Of a stretch of DNA of 64,000 bases, positions 24,417-32,748 are shown one piece after another. The position numbers and the translations under genes were made by a program. The notes under the pieces were generated by a model that worked only from the letters and a program-made list of their open reading frames with translations, was not told the DNA's origin and did not search any database. How positions within the stretch are numbered: the stretch's first letter is position 1; each line of letters starts with the position of its first letter. Source of the DNA: Pseudomonadota bacterium (lineage in GTDB: Bacteria > Pseudomonadota > Gammaproteobacteria > Xanthomonadales > SZUA-38); NCBI GenBank assembly GCA_039033415.1, contig JBCCCR010000027.1, positions 37,943 to 101,942 on the forward strand, given 5' to 3'.

Positions 24417-25751
24417 TCAGTTCTGAACCTCGATCCCGTTCACCCCTTCCCAGGGGACGTACTGAACACGGTCTTTCTGGACAACCGCAATGCCAAGATT
24501 GCTGCCGGTCACGTCGGGATCTTTGCCAAGCTCCAGGACCTGACCGCTGCGCAGAGTCACGGTGGCAGTGTTGTTGTCCTGAGGCGTCAGGCGCTGGATG
24601 TACTGCCAGGGAACCTCAAACTGGAGGCCGCTGGCGTCTTTTCCGCGGAGCATCTCACCTTCGTGGCCCTGGTCGAGGTCAAACATCAGCTCGCCCTCGG
24701 CGGTGCCCGCTGTGCCGCTGACCCGCGCTTTGATCGGGCCTGCGTCGGCAAACTCGGCGTACCGGGGCAGGTTGTCGGGGGCGTTAAAAAAAGAGACTTT
24801 TTCGAACGCTGACCAGGGTACCAGCACTCTACCGAGGCCCGCAGCGTGCACCACAATCCCGCGGTTTTCGGAGTTCACGTCGTTGGTGTCGCTCATGCTC
24901 TGAGTAACGCCGTCCACCAGTTCCACCAGGCTCGACTCGCCCTGGTTGGTGATGGTGCGTATCGTCGAAAACTTCACGGACTGCTCGCGGCCGTCGACGT
25001 CACCGTCCAGCTCGTCTTCCGGGTACCGCTCATCGCGATCCCAGTCGACAAATCCCTCGAACGCGCCGCTGCGGGTTTCGACTCGACCGTAAAGGTACGG
25101 CGAGAAGGTGGGGGCGGTGGCCTCCGGCGCATGAAAGCGCACCTGTTCGATGTCCCGCCAGTCGATCTGCTGCACCTGGCCGCTGGCGCCGAGCACCTCC
25201 AGGTCGGCACCGATGTCGTCGGAGCCACCGTTCGCCTCGAGCGTTGTGCCGTCGCGCAGGGTCAGCCGGACGCGGTCACCGCCCAGCGCTTCAACCTGGC
25301 TAAGCTGGCCAAACTCCACGCTGAAGGACTGGGCCTGCAGGTCGGAGGAGCCGAGCCAGCGAACGAGCTCGATCACGTGGCCGTTAAATTCAAATCGCGG
25401 GCCCGGCAGACTGTCTTCGATCCGCTCCCGGTCGTCGTCGGGAAGCTGAGAGAGATCAAATGGTTCAGCTTTGTCGCCGTTAAAGTGGTGGATCCAGTTA
25501 GCTTCCTGTTCACCCCAGCGGATGGTGCCCGTGACCTCGCTGTCGTCATCGAGCAGAACCGTGCCGTAGATGTGTCCCCGGTCCAGGTTGGCCGGGGGGC
25601 TCTCCATCGGGCTGCTGCTGGCGGCGGTGTCGTCCGCGGAAACCGCGGCCGGCGTGTTGTCCTGGGCGGCGGCCAGGCCCGCAGCGCTGAGCAGGGACAG
25701 CGCCAGCGTCGGTGCGAAGCCGCGAGCGTTGCGGCGAGTTATCGTTTTCAT
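24417..25751 (-). CDS. Exported protein of unknown function
   Basis: 444 residues from ATG 25751 (MKTITRRNARGFAP), with a signal peptide ending near AAGLAAAQ. The open frame begins further upstream, but the segment before this ATG is not signal-like. The mature protein is acidic and seems made of beta-rich repeats with phrases such as GTVLLDDDSEVTGTIRW, GRVETRSGAFEGFVDWDRDE and VTLRSGQVLELG. Several of these look like repeated small beta modules that start with a GxV...G..GxI pattern. No enzyme motif. Not recognised; possibly a periplasmic scaffold. Confidence 0.65.
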   Translation of the reverse strand: MKTITRRNARGFAPTLALSLLSAAGLAAAQDNTPAAVSADDTAASSSPMESPPANLDRGHIYGTVLLDDDSEVTGTIRWGEQEANWIHHFNGDKAEPFDLSQLPDDDRERIEDSLPGPRFEFNGHVIELVRWLGSSDLQAQSFSVEFGQLSQVEALGGDRVRLTLRDGTTLEANGGSDDIGADLEVLGASGQVQQIDWRDIEQVRFHAPEATAPTFSPYLYGRVETRSGAFEGFVDWDRDERYPEDELDGDVDGREQSVKFSTIRTITNQGESSLVELVDGVTQSMSDTNDVNSENRGIVVHAAGLGRVLVPWSAFEKVSFFNAPDNLPRYAEFADAGPIKARVSGTAGTAEGELMFDLDQGHEGEMLRGKDASGLQFEVPWQYIQRLTPQDNNTATVTLRSGQVLELGKDPDVTGSNLGIAVVQKDRVQYVPWEGVNGIEVQN

Positions 25752-25792
25752 GGCCCTATTGTGCTCGCTGAATCGGTCGACCTCAACAATCA

Positions 25793-26680
25793 TTAGTCAC
25801 GGGCCGTGCTTCGCGCGCTGCCCCCTAAAGGTCTGAAATAGCGGGTATTTTGATAGTAGCTTGGGTCCTCATTCGCCGGGTGCCAGCCGGGGATGCCGAG
25901 GACCGGGAGCGGCAGGAGCTGGCGGGTATCGCCGAGTGCTGTAATCCACCGGGCGAGCTGGTCGTCGAGACGTGACAGTGTCTCAGCGGCCGAGGGCTGT
26001 CCCTCGCATCGCGGCAACACCACACACTTGGCGGTCAGCCCATCGAACGGTTGGCACAGCTGTTCCAGCAGGCCGTGGCCGAGGGTCAGGGCGTGCAGGC
26101 TGCGACCCCAGCCGCCGCGGTGGGTCACAAACAGCTCCTGCCAGCGGTGCGCCCTCAGCATCGACGTAACCTGGGACTCATCACCCACCAGCACCACGCC
26201 ACATTCATCCAGCAGTGTCGCGGCGTTGCCCGCCGCCGTTCGTTGTTTGGATTCGCCGAGCCAGCCCCGCTCAACCTGCAGGGCGTTGAGGGCAGCCTTG
26301 CTGCGCGGCCAGCGGCACCACATGGCGAGGTTAAACAGGTCGTGGACGTGTCCTGGCCGCAATGGCAGCTTGCCCTCGTGATAGACCCTCGCTTCGTACT
26401 CTCGCGCGCCGAGCGGCGTAGCTTGCAAAGCCACTTCCATCGGTTGGCCGTCCGGATTGCGTGCGACCTCAGGCAGCAGTTCGGCCAGCTGATGAAGGCT
26501 CAGCAGCCGAACGTCGCGTGTCGGACGATGATGGGTGGCCGAGTCTGGCAGATTCGCGTCGCCGCTCCGCGACGTGAGCGCCATGATGCTCTGGAAGCCG
26601 CCGAGCGGCGGCACCTCGGCTGTGAGCTCCGGCACCCTGTGGGACGGCGCGCGTGTGGATCTGATCTTCACGGATGCCAT
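25793..26680 (-). CDS. DUF3025 family protein
   Basis: 295 residues from ATG 26680. The family pattern is seen in HDLFNLAMWCRWPRSKAALN, TLLDECGVVLVG, LRAHRWQELFVTHRGGW and the C-terminal LPVLGIPGWHPANEDPSYYQ. DUF3025 proteins are widespread in beta- and gammaproteobacteria and of unknown function. The open frame extends upstream to 26767 into the promoter region of the divergent lipoprotein gene, so the later ATG is chosen. It precedes the exported protein at 24417 on the same strand, 41 bases apart. Confidence 0.85.
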   Translation of the reverse strand: MASVKIRSTRAPSHRVPELTAEVPPLGGFQSIMALTSRSGDANLPDSATHHRPTRDVRLLSLHQLAELLPEVARNPDGQPMEVALQATPLGAREYEARVYHEGKLPLRPGHVHDLFNLAMWCRWPRSKAALNALQVERGWLGESKQRTAAGNAATLLDECGVVLVGDESQVTSMLRAHRWQELFVTHRGGWGRSLHALTLGHGLLEQLCQPFDGLTAKCVVLPRCEGQPSAAETLSRLDDQLARWITALGDTRQLLPLPVLGIPGWHPANEDPSYYQNTRYFRPLGGSARSTARD

Positions 26681-26722
26681 AGTGTACTGTGGCGGTCGAG
26701 TGGGCTGACGGAGGACGGGGAC

Positions 26723-27025
26723 ATGAACGCACCGCTCCGTGCGCGACGGTGGTTCGGCGGCTGGCAAACGGGTAGCAACCGGCTGGCCAGGTTTGGCTTA
26801 TTGGTGCTGAGCGCTTGTTGCCTGCTGCTGGGGAGCTGCGCGGAGGTTCCCAAAACAACGGCCTGCGAACTTCGCGAGGCTGATCCAACTCGACTTTGCA
26901 CCCAACAATATGAGCCGGTCTGTGGCTGCGACGGCAAAACCTACGGCAACCGCTGTGTTGCCCAGAGCCAGGGCGTTCCACAGTTCACTCCCGGCCGCTG
27001 CGAGGAAAACCATGAGCGACAATGA
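26723..27025 (+). CDS. Kazal-type lipoprotein
   Basis: 100 residues from ATG 26723, with GGAGG upstream. The signal sequence ends in the lipobox LLGSC, so it should be a lipoprotein. Residues about 55-93 form a Kazal domain: CELRE, then CTQQYEPVCGCDGKTYGNRC and PGRC, with six cysteines in Kazal-like spacing. Kazal domains in animals inhibit serine proteases. In bacteria the targets are mostly unknown; it might protect the envelope from proteases. Its end overlaps the glutathione peroxidase start by 14 bases in another frame, so the two are co-expressed. Confidence 0.82.
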   Translation: MNAPLRARRWFGGWQTGSNRLARFGLLVLSACCLLLGSCAEVPKTTACELREADPTRLCTQQYEPVCGCDGKTYGNRCVAQSQGVPQFTPGRCEENHERQ

Positions 27026-27503
27026 GACATCCATTTTTGATCTAAACGCGACCCTGCCGGGCGGGGCAAGCCAGCCGCTGGGCGACTATCGAGGCAAGGT
27101 CATGCTGATCGTCAATACGGCCAGCAAATGTGGCTTTACGCCACAGTACAAAGGCCTGGAAAAGCTCCACAAGGACCTGGCTGACGAGGGGCTGGTGGTG
27201 CTGGGATTCCCATGCAACCAGTTCGGCGCGCAGGAACCGGGCACCAATGAAGAAATCGCGGAGTTCTGTGAGCTAAATTTTGGCGTGAGCTTCCCGCTCT
27301 TTGACAAGATTGACGTGAACGGGGACAACGCTGACCCGATCTTCCAGCTGCTGAAGAGCCGCGCGCCCGGCGTGCTGGGCAGCGAGAGCATCAAGTGGAA
27401 CTTCACCAAGTTCCTGGTCAGCCGGGACGGTGAGAGCGTGACCCGCTATGCTTCCAAGACAGCGCCCGAGGCGATGGAATCGGACATCCGGGCCCTGCTC
27501 TGA
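27012..27503 (+). CDS. Glutathione peroxidase
   Basis: 163 residues from ATG 27012, with GAGG upstream. The active site has cysteine in NTASKCGFTPQYKGLE (about residue 40), glutamine in GFPCNQFGAQEPG and tryptophan in KWNFTKFLV, the full GPx catalytic set. It reduces hydrogen peroxide and lipid hydroperoxides in the cytoplasm, probably using thioredoxin as many bacterial Cys-type enzymes do. It overlaps the Kazal lipoprotein gene. Confidence 0.95.
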   Translation: MSDNETSIFDLNATLPGGASQPLGDYRGKVMLIVNTASKCGFTPQYKGLEKLHKDLADEGLVVLGFPCNQFGAQEPGTNEEIAEFCELNFGVSFPLFDKIDVNGDNADPIFQLLKSRAPGVLGSESIKWNFTKFLVSRDGESVTRYASKTAPEAMESDIRALL

Positions 27504-27635
27504 GGCGATTCATTCCCGGTTCAGCCCGCTTTTGGTCTACTGTGGGCCAGCAAGGGGTAGGCGTAGCGCTGTACCCACCGCCGGCCAGGACGGCCGGCGA
27601 GGTAAATGTTTACATTAGGAAGTTTTTATAAGCTC

Positions 27636-28238
27636 ATGAAAAAAATCGTCTTTTGTCTTGTATTTTTAATCCAGCCGGGGTTTGCGATCGCCGATCATCA
27701 CCATCGGGGCGCCGGTGCGCGGGTGGGCCTGACCATCGTCGACGCCGTATACGGCAGCGATCGGCGCTCCTGTGACGCCCGGCGCGCGCTGCGCCAGTGT
27801 GAGGGTCGGGGCCAGTGTGAAATCTTTGCGTCCAACCGCCTGTGCGGCGACCCGGACCGCGGCACGCCCAAGACCCTGCTGGTGCGCTACACCTGCGGGT
27901 TTGGCGTCGAGACGATTTATCTGCGCGAGGACGAAGCGACTCTGCTGTCGTGTAGCGGCCGCAGCCGAGCGCCGTTCAGCGGCCGCCAGCAGTTCGGCCG
28001 GGGCATTGAGATTCTCCGGGCCGACTACGGCTCCGGCCGCAGCTTCTGCGATGCGGGCTATGCGTTTGCGCAGCAGTGCAACGGCCGCAGCGAGTGCCGG
28101 GTTTACGTCAACAATGATCTTTGCGGCGACCCGCGTCGGGGCCGGCGCAAGTTTGCTGACATCGAGTATCGGTGTGGCGGGCGAATTTACCAGGAACGGG
28201 TGCAGGAAGACGCAACGGCGTTTCTCGGCTGCCGGTAA
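27636..28238 (+). CDS. Exported tandem SUEL-lectin-like protein
   Basis: 200 residues from ATG 27636 (MKKIVFCLVFLIQPGFA, signal peptide); ATG 27606 is an alternative with GAGG close by. The mature protein is two copies of about 85 residues. Each has YGS.R..CDA, then C.GR..C, N.LCGDP.RG..K and Y.CG. This cysteine and glycine pattern resembles the animal SUEL / galactose-rhamnose-binding lectin domain. Sugar binding outside the cell is plausible. The first about 70 bases around the start are much richer in AT than the surrounding DNA. A strong terminator follows. No partner gene; a single-gene unit. Confidence 0.72.
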   Translation: MKKIVFCLVFLIQPGFAIADHHHRGAGARVGLTIVDAVYGSDRRSCDARRALRQCEGRGQCEIFASNRLCGDPDRGTPKTLLVRYTCGFGVETIYLREDEATLLSCSGRSRAPFSGRQQFGRGIEILRADYGSGRSFCDAGYAFAQQCNGRSECRVYVNNDLCGDPRRGRRKFADIEYRCGGRIYQERVQEDATAFLGCR

Positions 28239-28280
28239 GAACTCAGCGGATTTCGTTCCCGCTACTTGCGGGCAAAAAAA

Positions 28281-28305
28281 ACTCCGGCAGCGCCGGAGTT
28301 TTTTT
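28281..28305. terminator. Strong intrinsic terminator, bidirectional
   Basis: Stem ACTCCGGC / GCCGGAGT with an AGC loop, preceded by a run of A and followed by seven T. It ends the lectin-like gene, 43 bases after its stop; the A-run would also stop minus-strand transcription from the DegP/DegQ-family gene. Confidence 0.9.
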
Positions 28306-28504
28306 GTGGCTGCGCATAACAGCCGGAGATGTCAGCTCACGAGGGATCGATTGTCGGCCCTCCGGAGCCTGATTGTGCCATGGCCGGAATTGCTGGCAGA
28401 CTCATGATCACAGGCGCAGCATAAGCTGCTTTCCTGATGAATCGCCGTCTGCCTGGCGCTTTCGGTGCTTGCTTGGCGGGTTTCTGCTTCATCTCTCTAA
28501 TTAC

Positions 28505-28556
28505 CCCTTACGCGGTGTTGCCCCCTGGGGCCAGTATGTAACATTACGTAAGGGGC
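28505..28556. repeat. Inverted repeat CCCCTTACG / CGTAAGGGG
   Basis: Nine-base arms at 28505-28513 and 28548-28556 enclose a smaller GC hairpin (CCCC T GGGG). The inner end contains the palindrome TTACGTAA. It lies just past the end of the DegP/DegQ gene. No T-tract. It may be a protein-binding site or a non-canonical terminator. Confidence 0.45.
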
Positions 28557-28579
28557 CACAAACCTTGTCGTCGCCGAGC

Positions 28580-29932
28580 TTAGCTCAGCACCACCAGGAA
28601 GATGCCGGCGCCCCGCTGCACCTTGAGTAGGTACCGGTCGGTTGAGCCGAGCAGCCGATTGAAGTCGGACATCGAATCGATGGCCTTTTTGTTCACTGCG
28701 GTGATGATATCGCCCGGCTGCAGACCCTGGCGCTGGGCGGAGGAGCCTCGCGCCACCTGCTCAACCATCACGCCTTCGACCTCACCGGACAGCGGGTGAT
28801 CCGAGGGGATCTCGGTCAGGCGAACGCCGCGCAGCGCGTCGTTGCTTTCCGGCTCAGCGCGGGCGACCTGAATCGACTCGCGGGAACCCAGGATGGCGTT
28901 GATCTTGCGCGCCTTGCCGTTGCGGACAATGCTCAGCTCCACCGCTTCGCCGGGCCGGCGCAGGCCAATGACGTTGCGCAGATCCTGGAAGTTGGCGATC
29001 TCCTCGCCGTCGACGGCCAGGATCACGTCGTCCACCTTCACCCCGGCCTTTTCGGCGCCGGAGTCTTCGCTGACGTCCGTGACGACGGCGCCGCGCACGT
29101 CTTCCAGCTCATAAAACTCGGCGATGACCGAGTTCACCGGGCTGCCGGTAATACCCAGCAGGCCACGCGTGACCTCACCAAACTCCAGAATCTGGTCCAT
29201 GACGGCGGCCGCCATGGCGCTTGGAATCGCAAAGCCGATGCCGGCGTTGCCGCCGCCGGGGCCCAGAATCGCCGTGTTGATCCCGATCAGCTCACCCTGC
29301 AGATTGATCAGGGCGCCGCCCGAGTTGCCGCGGTTGATCGCTGCGTCGGTCTGAATAAAGTCTTCGTAGGCTTCGATGTTGAGCCCGTTCCGGCCCTTGG
29401 CGCTCACAATGCCAGACGTCACCGTGTGACCCAGGCCAAAGGGGTTGCCGAGCGCCAGCACGTAGTCGCCGACCTCCATGCCTTCGGAGTCACCGATATT
29501 GAGGTCCGACAAACGCTCGCCGTCTATCTTCAGCACGGCCACGTCGCTCTCTCCGTCTGAGCCGACCAGCTCAGCTTCGTATTCACGCCCGTCGACGAGC
29601 TGGACGGTGATCTCATCGGCGTTCTCCACCACGTGGTGGTTGGTGAGGATCAGGCCTTCGTCAGCGTCGACAATCACGCCGGAGCCCAGGCTGCCGGTCT
29701 CGCGTTCCGTCGGCTGATCGGGGAAGAAGCGCCGGAACATCGGATCGTCGGCCATCGGATGCTGTCGGATCGACACGGTGCCCTGGGTGGAAATATTGAC
29801 CACGGCGGGAGACACCTCCTTCACCAGCGGTGCCAGGGACACGTCCCGGGGGATGGCGCCGGCGGTGGCGCTGCCCATCGCGCTGAGCATCAGCACGGTT
29901 GCCAGCACAAAGGAAAAAAGCTTTCGGTTCAT
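28580..29932 (-). CDS. Periplasmic serine protease of the DegP/DegQ (HtrA) family
   Basis: 450 residues with a signal peptide (MNRKLFSFVLATVLMLSA). The trypsin-like domain covers about 35-245: catalytic histidine in LTNHHVV, aspartate in SDVAVLKI, serine in GNSGGALIN. Two PDZ domains follow at about 255-345 and 365-445. This is the DegQ-like arrangement. It degrades or refolds misfolded proteins in the periplasm. No mucD/algU or rpoE neighbour is here; the gene stands alone between the lectin-like gene and the SDR gene. Whether it is DegP or DegQ cannot be told. Confidence 0.95.
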   Translation of the reverse strand: MNRKLFSFVLATVLMLSAMGSATAGAIPRDVSLAPLVKEVSPAVVNISTQGTVSIRQHPMADDPMFRRFFPDQPTERETGSLGSGVIVDADEGLILTNHHVVENADEITVQLVDGREYEAELVGSDGESDVAVLKIDGERLSDLNIGDSEGMEVGDYVLALGNPFGLGHTVTSGIVSAKGRNGLNIEAYEDFIQTDAAINRGNSGGALINLQGELIGINTAILGPGGGNAGIGFAIPSAMAAAVMDQILEFGEVTRGLLGITGSPVNSVIAEFYELEDVRGAVVTDVSEDSGAEKAGVKVDDVILAVDGEEIANFQDLRNVIGLRRPGEAVELSIVRNGKARKINAILGSRESIQVARAEPESNDALRGVRLTEIPSDHPLSGEVEGVMVEQVARGSSAQRQGLQPGDIITAVNKKAIDSMSDFNRLLGSTDRYLLKVQRGAGIFLVVLS

Positions 29933-30124
29933 AGCATTGAGTCCGGTAAATGGTAGAAAAACATGCTGTCAGGGGATCTAGGTGCATCCGCGTTGCGTTT
30001 CAATGCAGCGACAGCGTTACCGTCTGATCCCCGCAGCGCTCAACAGTTCCCTTGCGCCACGCGGGTCGGTTGTGCCGATCAGATGTTGCTAACATCAACG
30101 CCTGCAAATCGAGGAGCTCCACTT

Positions 30125-30886
30125 TTGCTCACCGTAACGCTTTGGCGCGATAACTTCCGACCCGCCGCTGACCACCTGGCAGGGCGCGTTGTGCTGCTGA
30201 CCGGCGCCACCGGCAGCATCGGCCAGGCGGTGGCCCAGGGTGTTGCCGGCTGCGGCGCAACGCTCATTATTGCGGCCCGCGACGTGAAGGCCGCGGAAAA
30301 GCTCTACGACCTGATCACCGGCCACGGCTGGCCGGAGCCGATCATCTACCCGGTGGACCTCGCCGGCGCCACGCTGGCGGACTACGAACAGATGGCGGGC
30401 GCCATCAAAGCGGAGGTCGGCGCGCTCGATGCGGTCACTCACGTTGCAGCGGACTTTGCCGGCCTCAAGCCGCTGGAGCAGGCCGGCGCGGAGGCCTGGG
30501 AGCGAACCCTCACGGCGAATCTCTCAGCCGCGCAGTGGATCAACCAGGCGGTCCTGCCGCTCCTGCGCGAGTCCGATCAGCCCAGAATCGTCTTTACGCT
30601 GGACGACCTGCACCGGGTTTCTCGAGCCTACTGGGGCGCCTACGGCGTCGGCAAAGCCGCGCTGGCCGCCCTGGCGGCGATGACCGCCAGTGAACTTGAG
30701 GGGTATGGCATCAAGGTCAACGCCGTCTCGCCGCCGCCGACCGCCAGCAATCTTCGAAGCCGCGCCTACGTCGGGGAAAACCCTGCCGAACTGCACACGC
30801 CAGAGGCGCTGGTTCCCGCGTATCTTTATCTCCTGGGCAGCCACGACAGGCTGATCACCGGTGAAGCAATCCACTTTGAGAGCTAA
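30125..30886 (+). CDS. YciK-like short-chain dehydrogenase/reductase
   Basis: 253 residues from TTG 30125, chosen because GAGGAG lies 8 bases upstream and the protein begins just before the Rossmann fold; the open frame extends further upstream without a signal. NAD(P) binding is seen in VLLTGATGSIGQAVA (residues about 20-34), the catalytic Tyr and Lys in AYWGAYGVGKAALAAL. The C-terminal NAVSPPPTASNLRSRAYVGE matches the YciK subgroup. The usual catalytic serine position reads as leucine/threonine (FTLDD), which may alter activity. Substrate unknown. Confidence 0.83.
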   Translation: MLTVTLWRDNFRPAADHLAGRVVLLTGATGSIGQAVAQGVAGCGATLIIAARDVKAAEKLYDLITGHGWPEPIIYPVDLAGATLADYEQMAGAIKAEVGALDAVTHVAADFAGLKPLEQAGAEAWERTLTANLSAAQWINQAVLPLLRESDQPRIVFTLDDLHRVSRAYWGAYGVGKAALAALAAMTASELEGYGIKVNAVSPPPTASNLRSRAYVGENPAELHTPEALVPAYLYLLGSHDRLITGEAIHFES

Positions 30887-30890
30887 ACGA

Positions 30891-31064
30891 ATGGCCAAAA
30901 AACGCGGATCAAGTCGATGGCGGGGGTTGCTGCTGCTGTTGGTGGCCGTTGGGCTTTACCTGATCGGCGCAGCCCACGGCGCGGTGGCGGTGATTGGCCT
31001 GGCGGTGGTGGTGGAGCTTACCGGCTGGGTCAAGCTGATGATCAACCCGGGATCACGGCCTTAG
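30891..31064 (+). CDS. Small two-helix membrane protein
   Basis: 57 residues from ATG 30891, 4 bases after the SDR stop. A basic start (MAKKRGSSRWR) is followed by a hydrophobic stretch GLLLLLVAVGLYLIG and a second one AVAVIGLAVVVELTGWV. It is co-directional with the SDR gene and likely co-transcribed. Function unknown; small hydrophobic proteins next to yciK-like genes are not something I can name. Confidence 0.6.
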   Translation: MAKKRGSSRWRGLLLLLVAVGLYLIGAAHGAVAVIGLAVVVELTGWVKLMINPGSRP

Positions 31065-31082
31065 GCGCGCATTGGGCGCAAT

Positions 31083-31955
31083 TCACCGTCGGCGCTGTTG
31101 CCGGGTCTTCGATACTTTTTTCTGCTTAGACGGCCTCGGTGCCCGCTGCTGGCGTTTCAGCGTCAGCGTGGCGGCCATGCGGCTGCTCAGGCCCACGTCT
31201 TCGCGCAGCACCCGCACGTCGGCCGCCGAGAGCTCTTCAACCCGCCCGACCTTCAGCCTCGACGGCAGCAGCACCGCGCCGTAGCGAACCCGCTTAAGGC
31301 GGCTGACCCGGACGCCAACCGCTTCCCAGAGCCGCCGAACTTCCCGCTGGCGCCCCTCCATCAGCACGACGTGATACCAGTGGTTTTCCCCGCTGCCGCC
31401 GCTGTCGACAATGTCGCTGAAGCGGGCCTCCCCGTCGTCGAGCATGACGCCGGACCTCAGCCGGGTGAGCATTTCGTCGGTGACCTCACCCTGGACCCGG
31501 CAGGCGTATTCCCGATCAACCCCGTGGGAGGGGTGCATCATCGCGTTGGCGAGCTCCCCGTCGGTGGTGATGAGGAGCAGCCCGGTGGTGTTGATATCGA
31601 GCCGGCCGATGCTGACCCAGCGGCCTTTGCGGGCTTCCGGAAGCTTGTCGAACACGGTGCGCCGTCCTTCCGGGTCGCGCCGGGTGCTCACTACGCCTTC
31701 CGGCTTGTTGTACATGAGAACGCGCCCCTGGCTCTCGGCCTCCGGGACAACGCGGTAGTGCAGGCCGGCGTAGCTCACGGCGTTGCCGGCGGCCAGCCGA
31801 TCGCCGGGTTTAGCCGCCAGCCCGTCCACCATCACCTCACCGTTAGCGATCGCCTGCTCGAGCTGACGCCGAGATCCGAGCCCGGCGCCGGCGAGCACTT
31901 TCTGGATGCGCGGGCCGGTGGCGGCGCCTTCGGGCGCGTTAGGCGGTGTGGTCAT
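31083..31955 (-). CDS. rluB: 23S rRNA pseudouridine synthase RluB
   Basis: 290 residues from ATG 31955 (31961 also possible). An S4-like domain (RIQKVLAGAGLGSRRQLEQ) precedes the RsuA/RluB-type synthase domain with the catalytic aspartate in GRLDINTTGLLLITTDGEL. It turns one uridine of 23S rRNA (2605 in E. coli) into pseudouridine. The C-terminus is long and very basic (RPSKQKKVSKTRQQRRR), which may help RNA binding. It overlaps scpB by 17 bases; scpA-scpB-rluB is a usual gene order. Confidence 0.93.
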   Translation of the reverse strand: MTTPPNAPEGAATGPRIQKVLAGAGLGSRRQLEQAIANGEVMVDGLAAKPGDRLAAGNAVSYAGLHYRVVPEAESQGRVLMYNKPEGVVSTRRDPEGRRTVFDKLPEARKGRWVSIGRLDINTTGLLLITTDGELANAMMHPSHGVDREYACRVQGEVTDEMLTRLRSGVMLDDGEARFSDIVDSGGSGENHWYHVVLMEGRQREVRRLWEAVGVRVSRLKRVRYGAVLLPSRLKVGRVEELSAADVRVLREDVGLSSRMAATLTLKRQQRAPRPSKQKKVSKTRQQRRR

Positions 31956-32748
31956 CGTCATCGGCCGGCGGCTCGTCGCCGTCGTGTGACTCGTCTTCCG
32001 CGGCCTCCACAAGGGATTCCGGCTCTGATGAGTCATCCATGCGATCGTCGTTGTGGGCCACGCGCGGCTCGCTGTGTTCCTCGGCGTCTTCGGCTGCAGC
32101 TGAGGCCTCGCCGATGTCTGCATCGTCCGCCTCAGCCGAGCCCGCAGCGTTCTCCTCGGTTGGCTGTGCGGCGCCGTCTCTCAGCTCAGCGATTTCCAGC
32201 GCGAGCTCCGGCTCGAGTTCGCCGAGGTCCTTCAGCTCCGCCAGGCTCGGCAGCTGATCCAGGCTGGCCAGGTCAAAGTAGTCGAGAAACCGCTTCGTGG
32301 TGCCGAACAGCGCCGGCCGGCCCGGGACGTCCCGATGGCCGACGATGCGCACCCATTCCCGCTCCTGCAGCGTGCGCATGATGTTTGAGCTGACGCTAAC
32401 ACCCCGGATCTGTTCGATTTCGGCCCGGGTCATCGGCTGGCGATAGGCGATGATCGCCAGCGTTTCCAACAGGGCCCGCGAGTAACGGGGCGGCTTTTCC
32501 GCCCACAGGCGGGAGACCCAGGGCTGAACGTCGGCCTTCACCTGGAGCCGGTAGCCGCTGGCGACGCGCGACAGCTCGATACCTCGGTCTTCGCAGTCGG
32601 CGGACAGCGCCTCCAGCGCCTGGCTGAGGTCGGCGTGACCCGGCGCTTCGTCTTCTTCGAACAGGGCGCTGAGCTGGTTCAAGTTCAGGGGCTGCTCGGC
32701 CGCCAGTAAGGCTGCTTCGACAATTCGTTTTAGCGTGTCAGGATTCAT
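31939..32748 (-). CDS. scpB: Segregation and condensation protein B
   Basis: 269 residues. The conserved part covers about 1-185 with two winged-helix domains: RIVEAALLAAEQPLNLNQL, YSRALLETLAIIAYRQPMTR, EIEQIRGVSVSSNIMRTLQE and RPALFGTTKRFLDYFDL. ScpB binds ScpA and Smc to form the condensin that compacts the chromosome. The last about 80 residues are very acidic (many D and E) and not conserved. Start overlaps the scpA stop by 4 bases. Confidence 0.95.
   Translation of the reverse strand: MNPDTLKRIVEAALLAAEQPLNLNQLSALFEEDEAPGHADLSQALEALSADCEDRGIELSRVASGYRLQVKADVQPWVSRLWAEKPPRYSRALLETLAIIAYRQPMTRAEIEQIRGVSVSSNIMRTLQEREWVRIVGHRDVPGRPALFGTTKRFLDYFDLASLDQLPSLAELKDLGELEPELALEIAELRDGAAQPTEENAAGSAEADDADIGEASAAAEDAEEHSEPRVAHNDDRMDDSSEPESLVEAAEDESHDGDEPPADDDDHTA

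Larger units (their letters stand above)
28239..28579. other. Intergenic stretch between the lectin-like and DegP/DegQ genes
   Basis: 341 bases without a credible gene. It contains the strong terminator at 28281-28305 and an inverted repeat at 28505-28556. The middle part (about 28310-28500) shows no recognisable feature. Confidence 0.5.

Noticed and set aside
24846..25796. 316-residue open frame on the plus strand opposite the exported protein gene
   Set aside because: Complement of a gene with a clear signal peptide on the other strand; no ribosome site and no domain.
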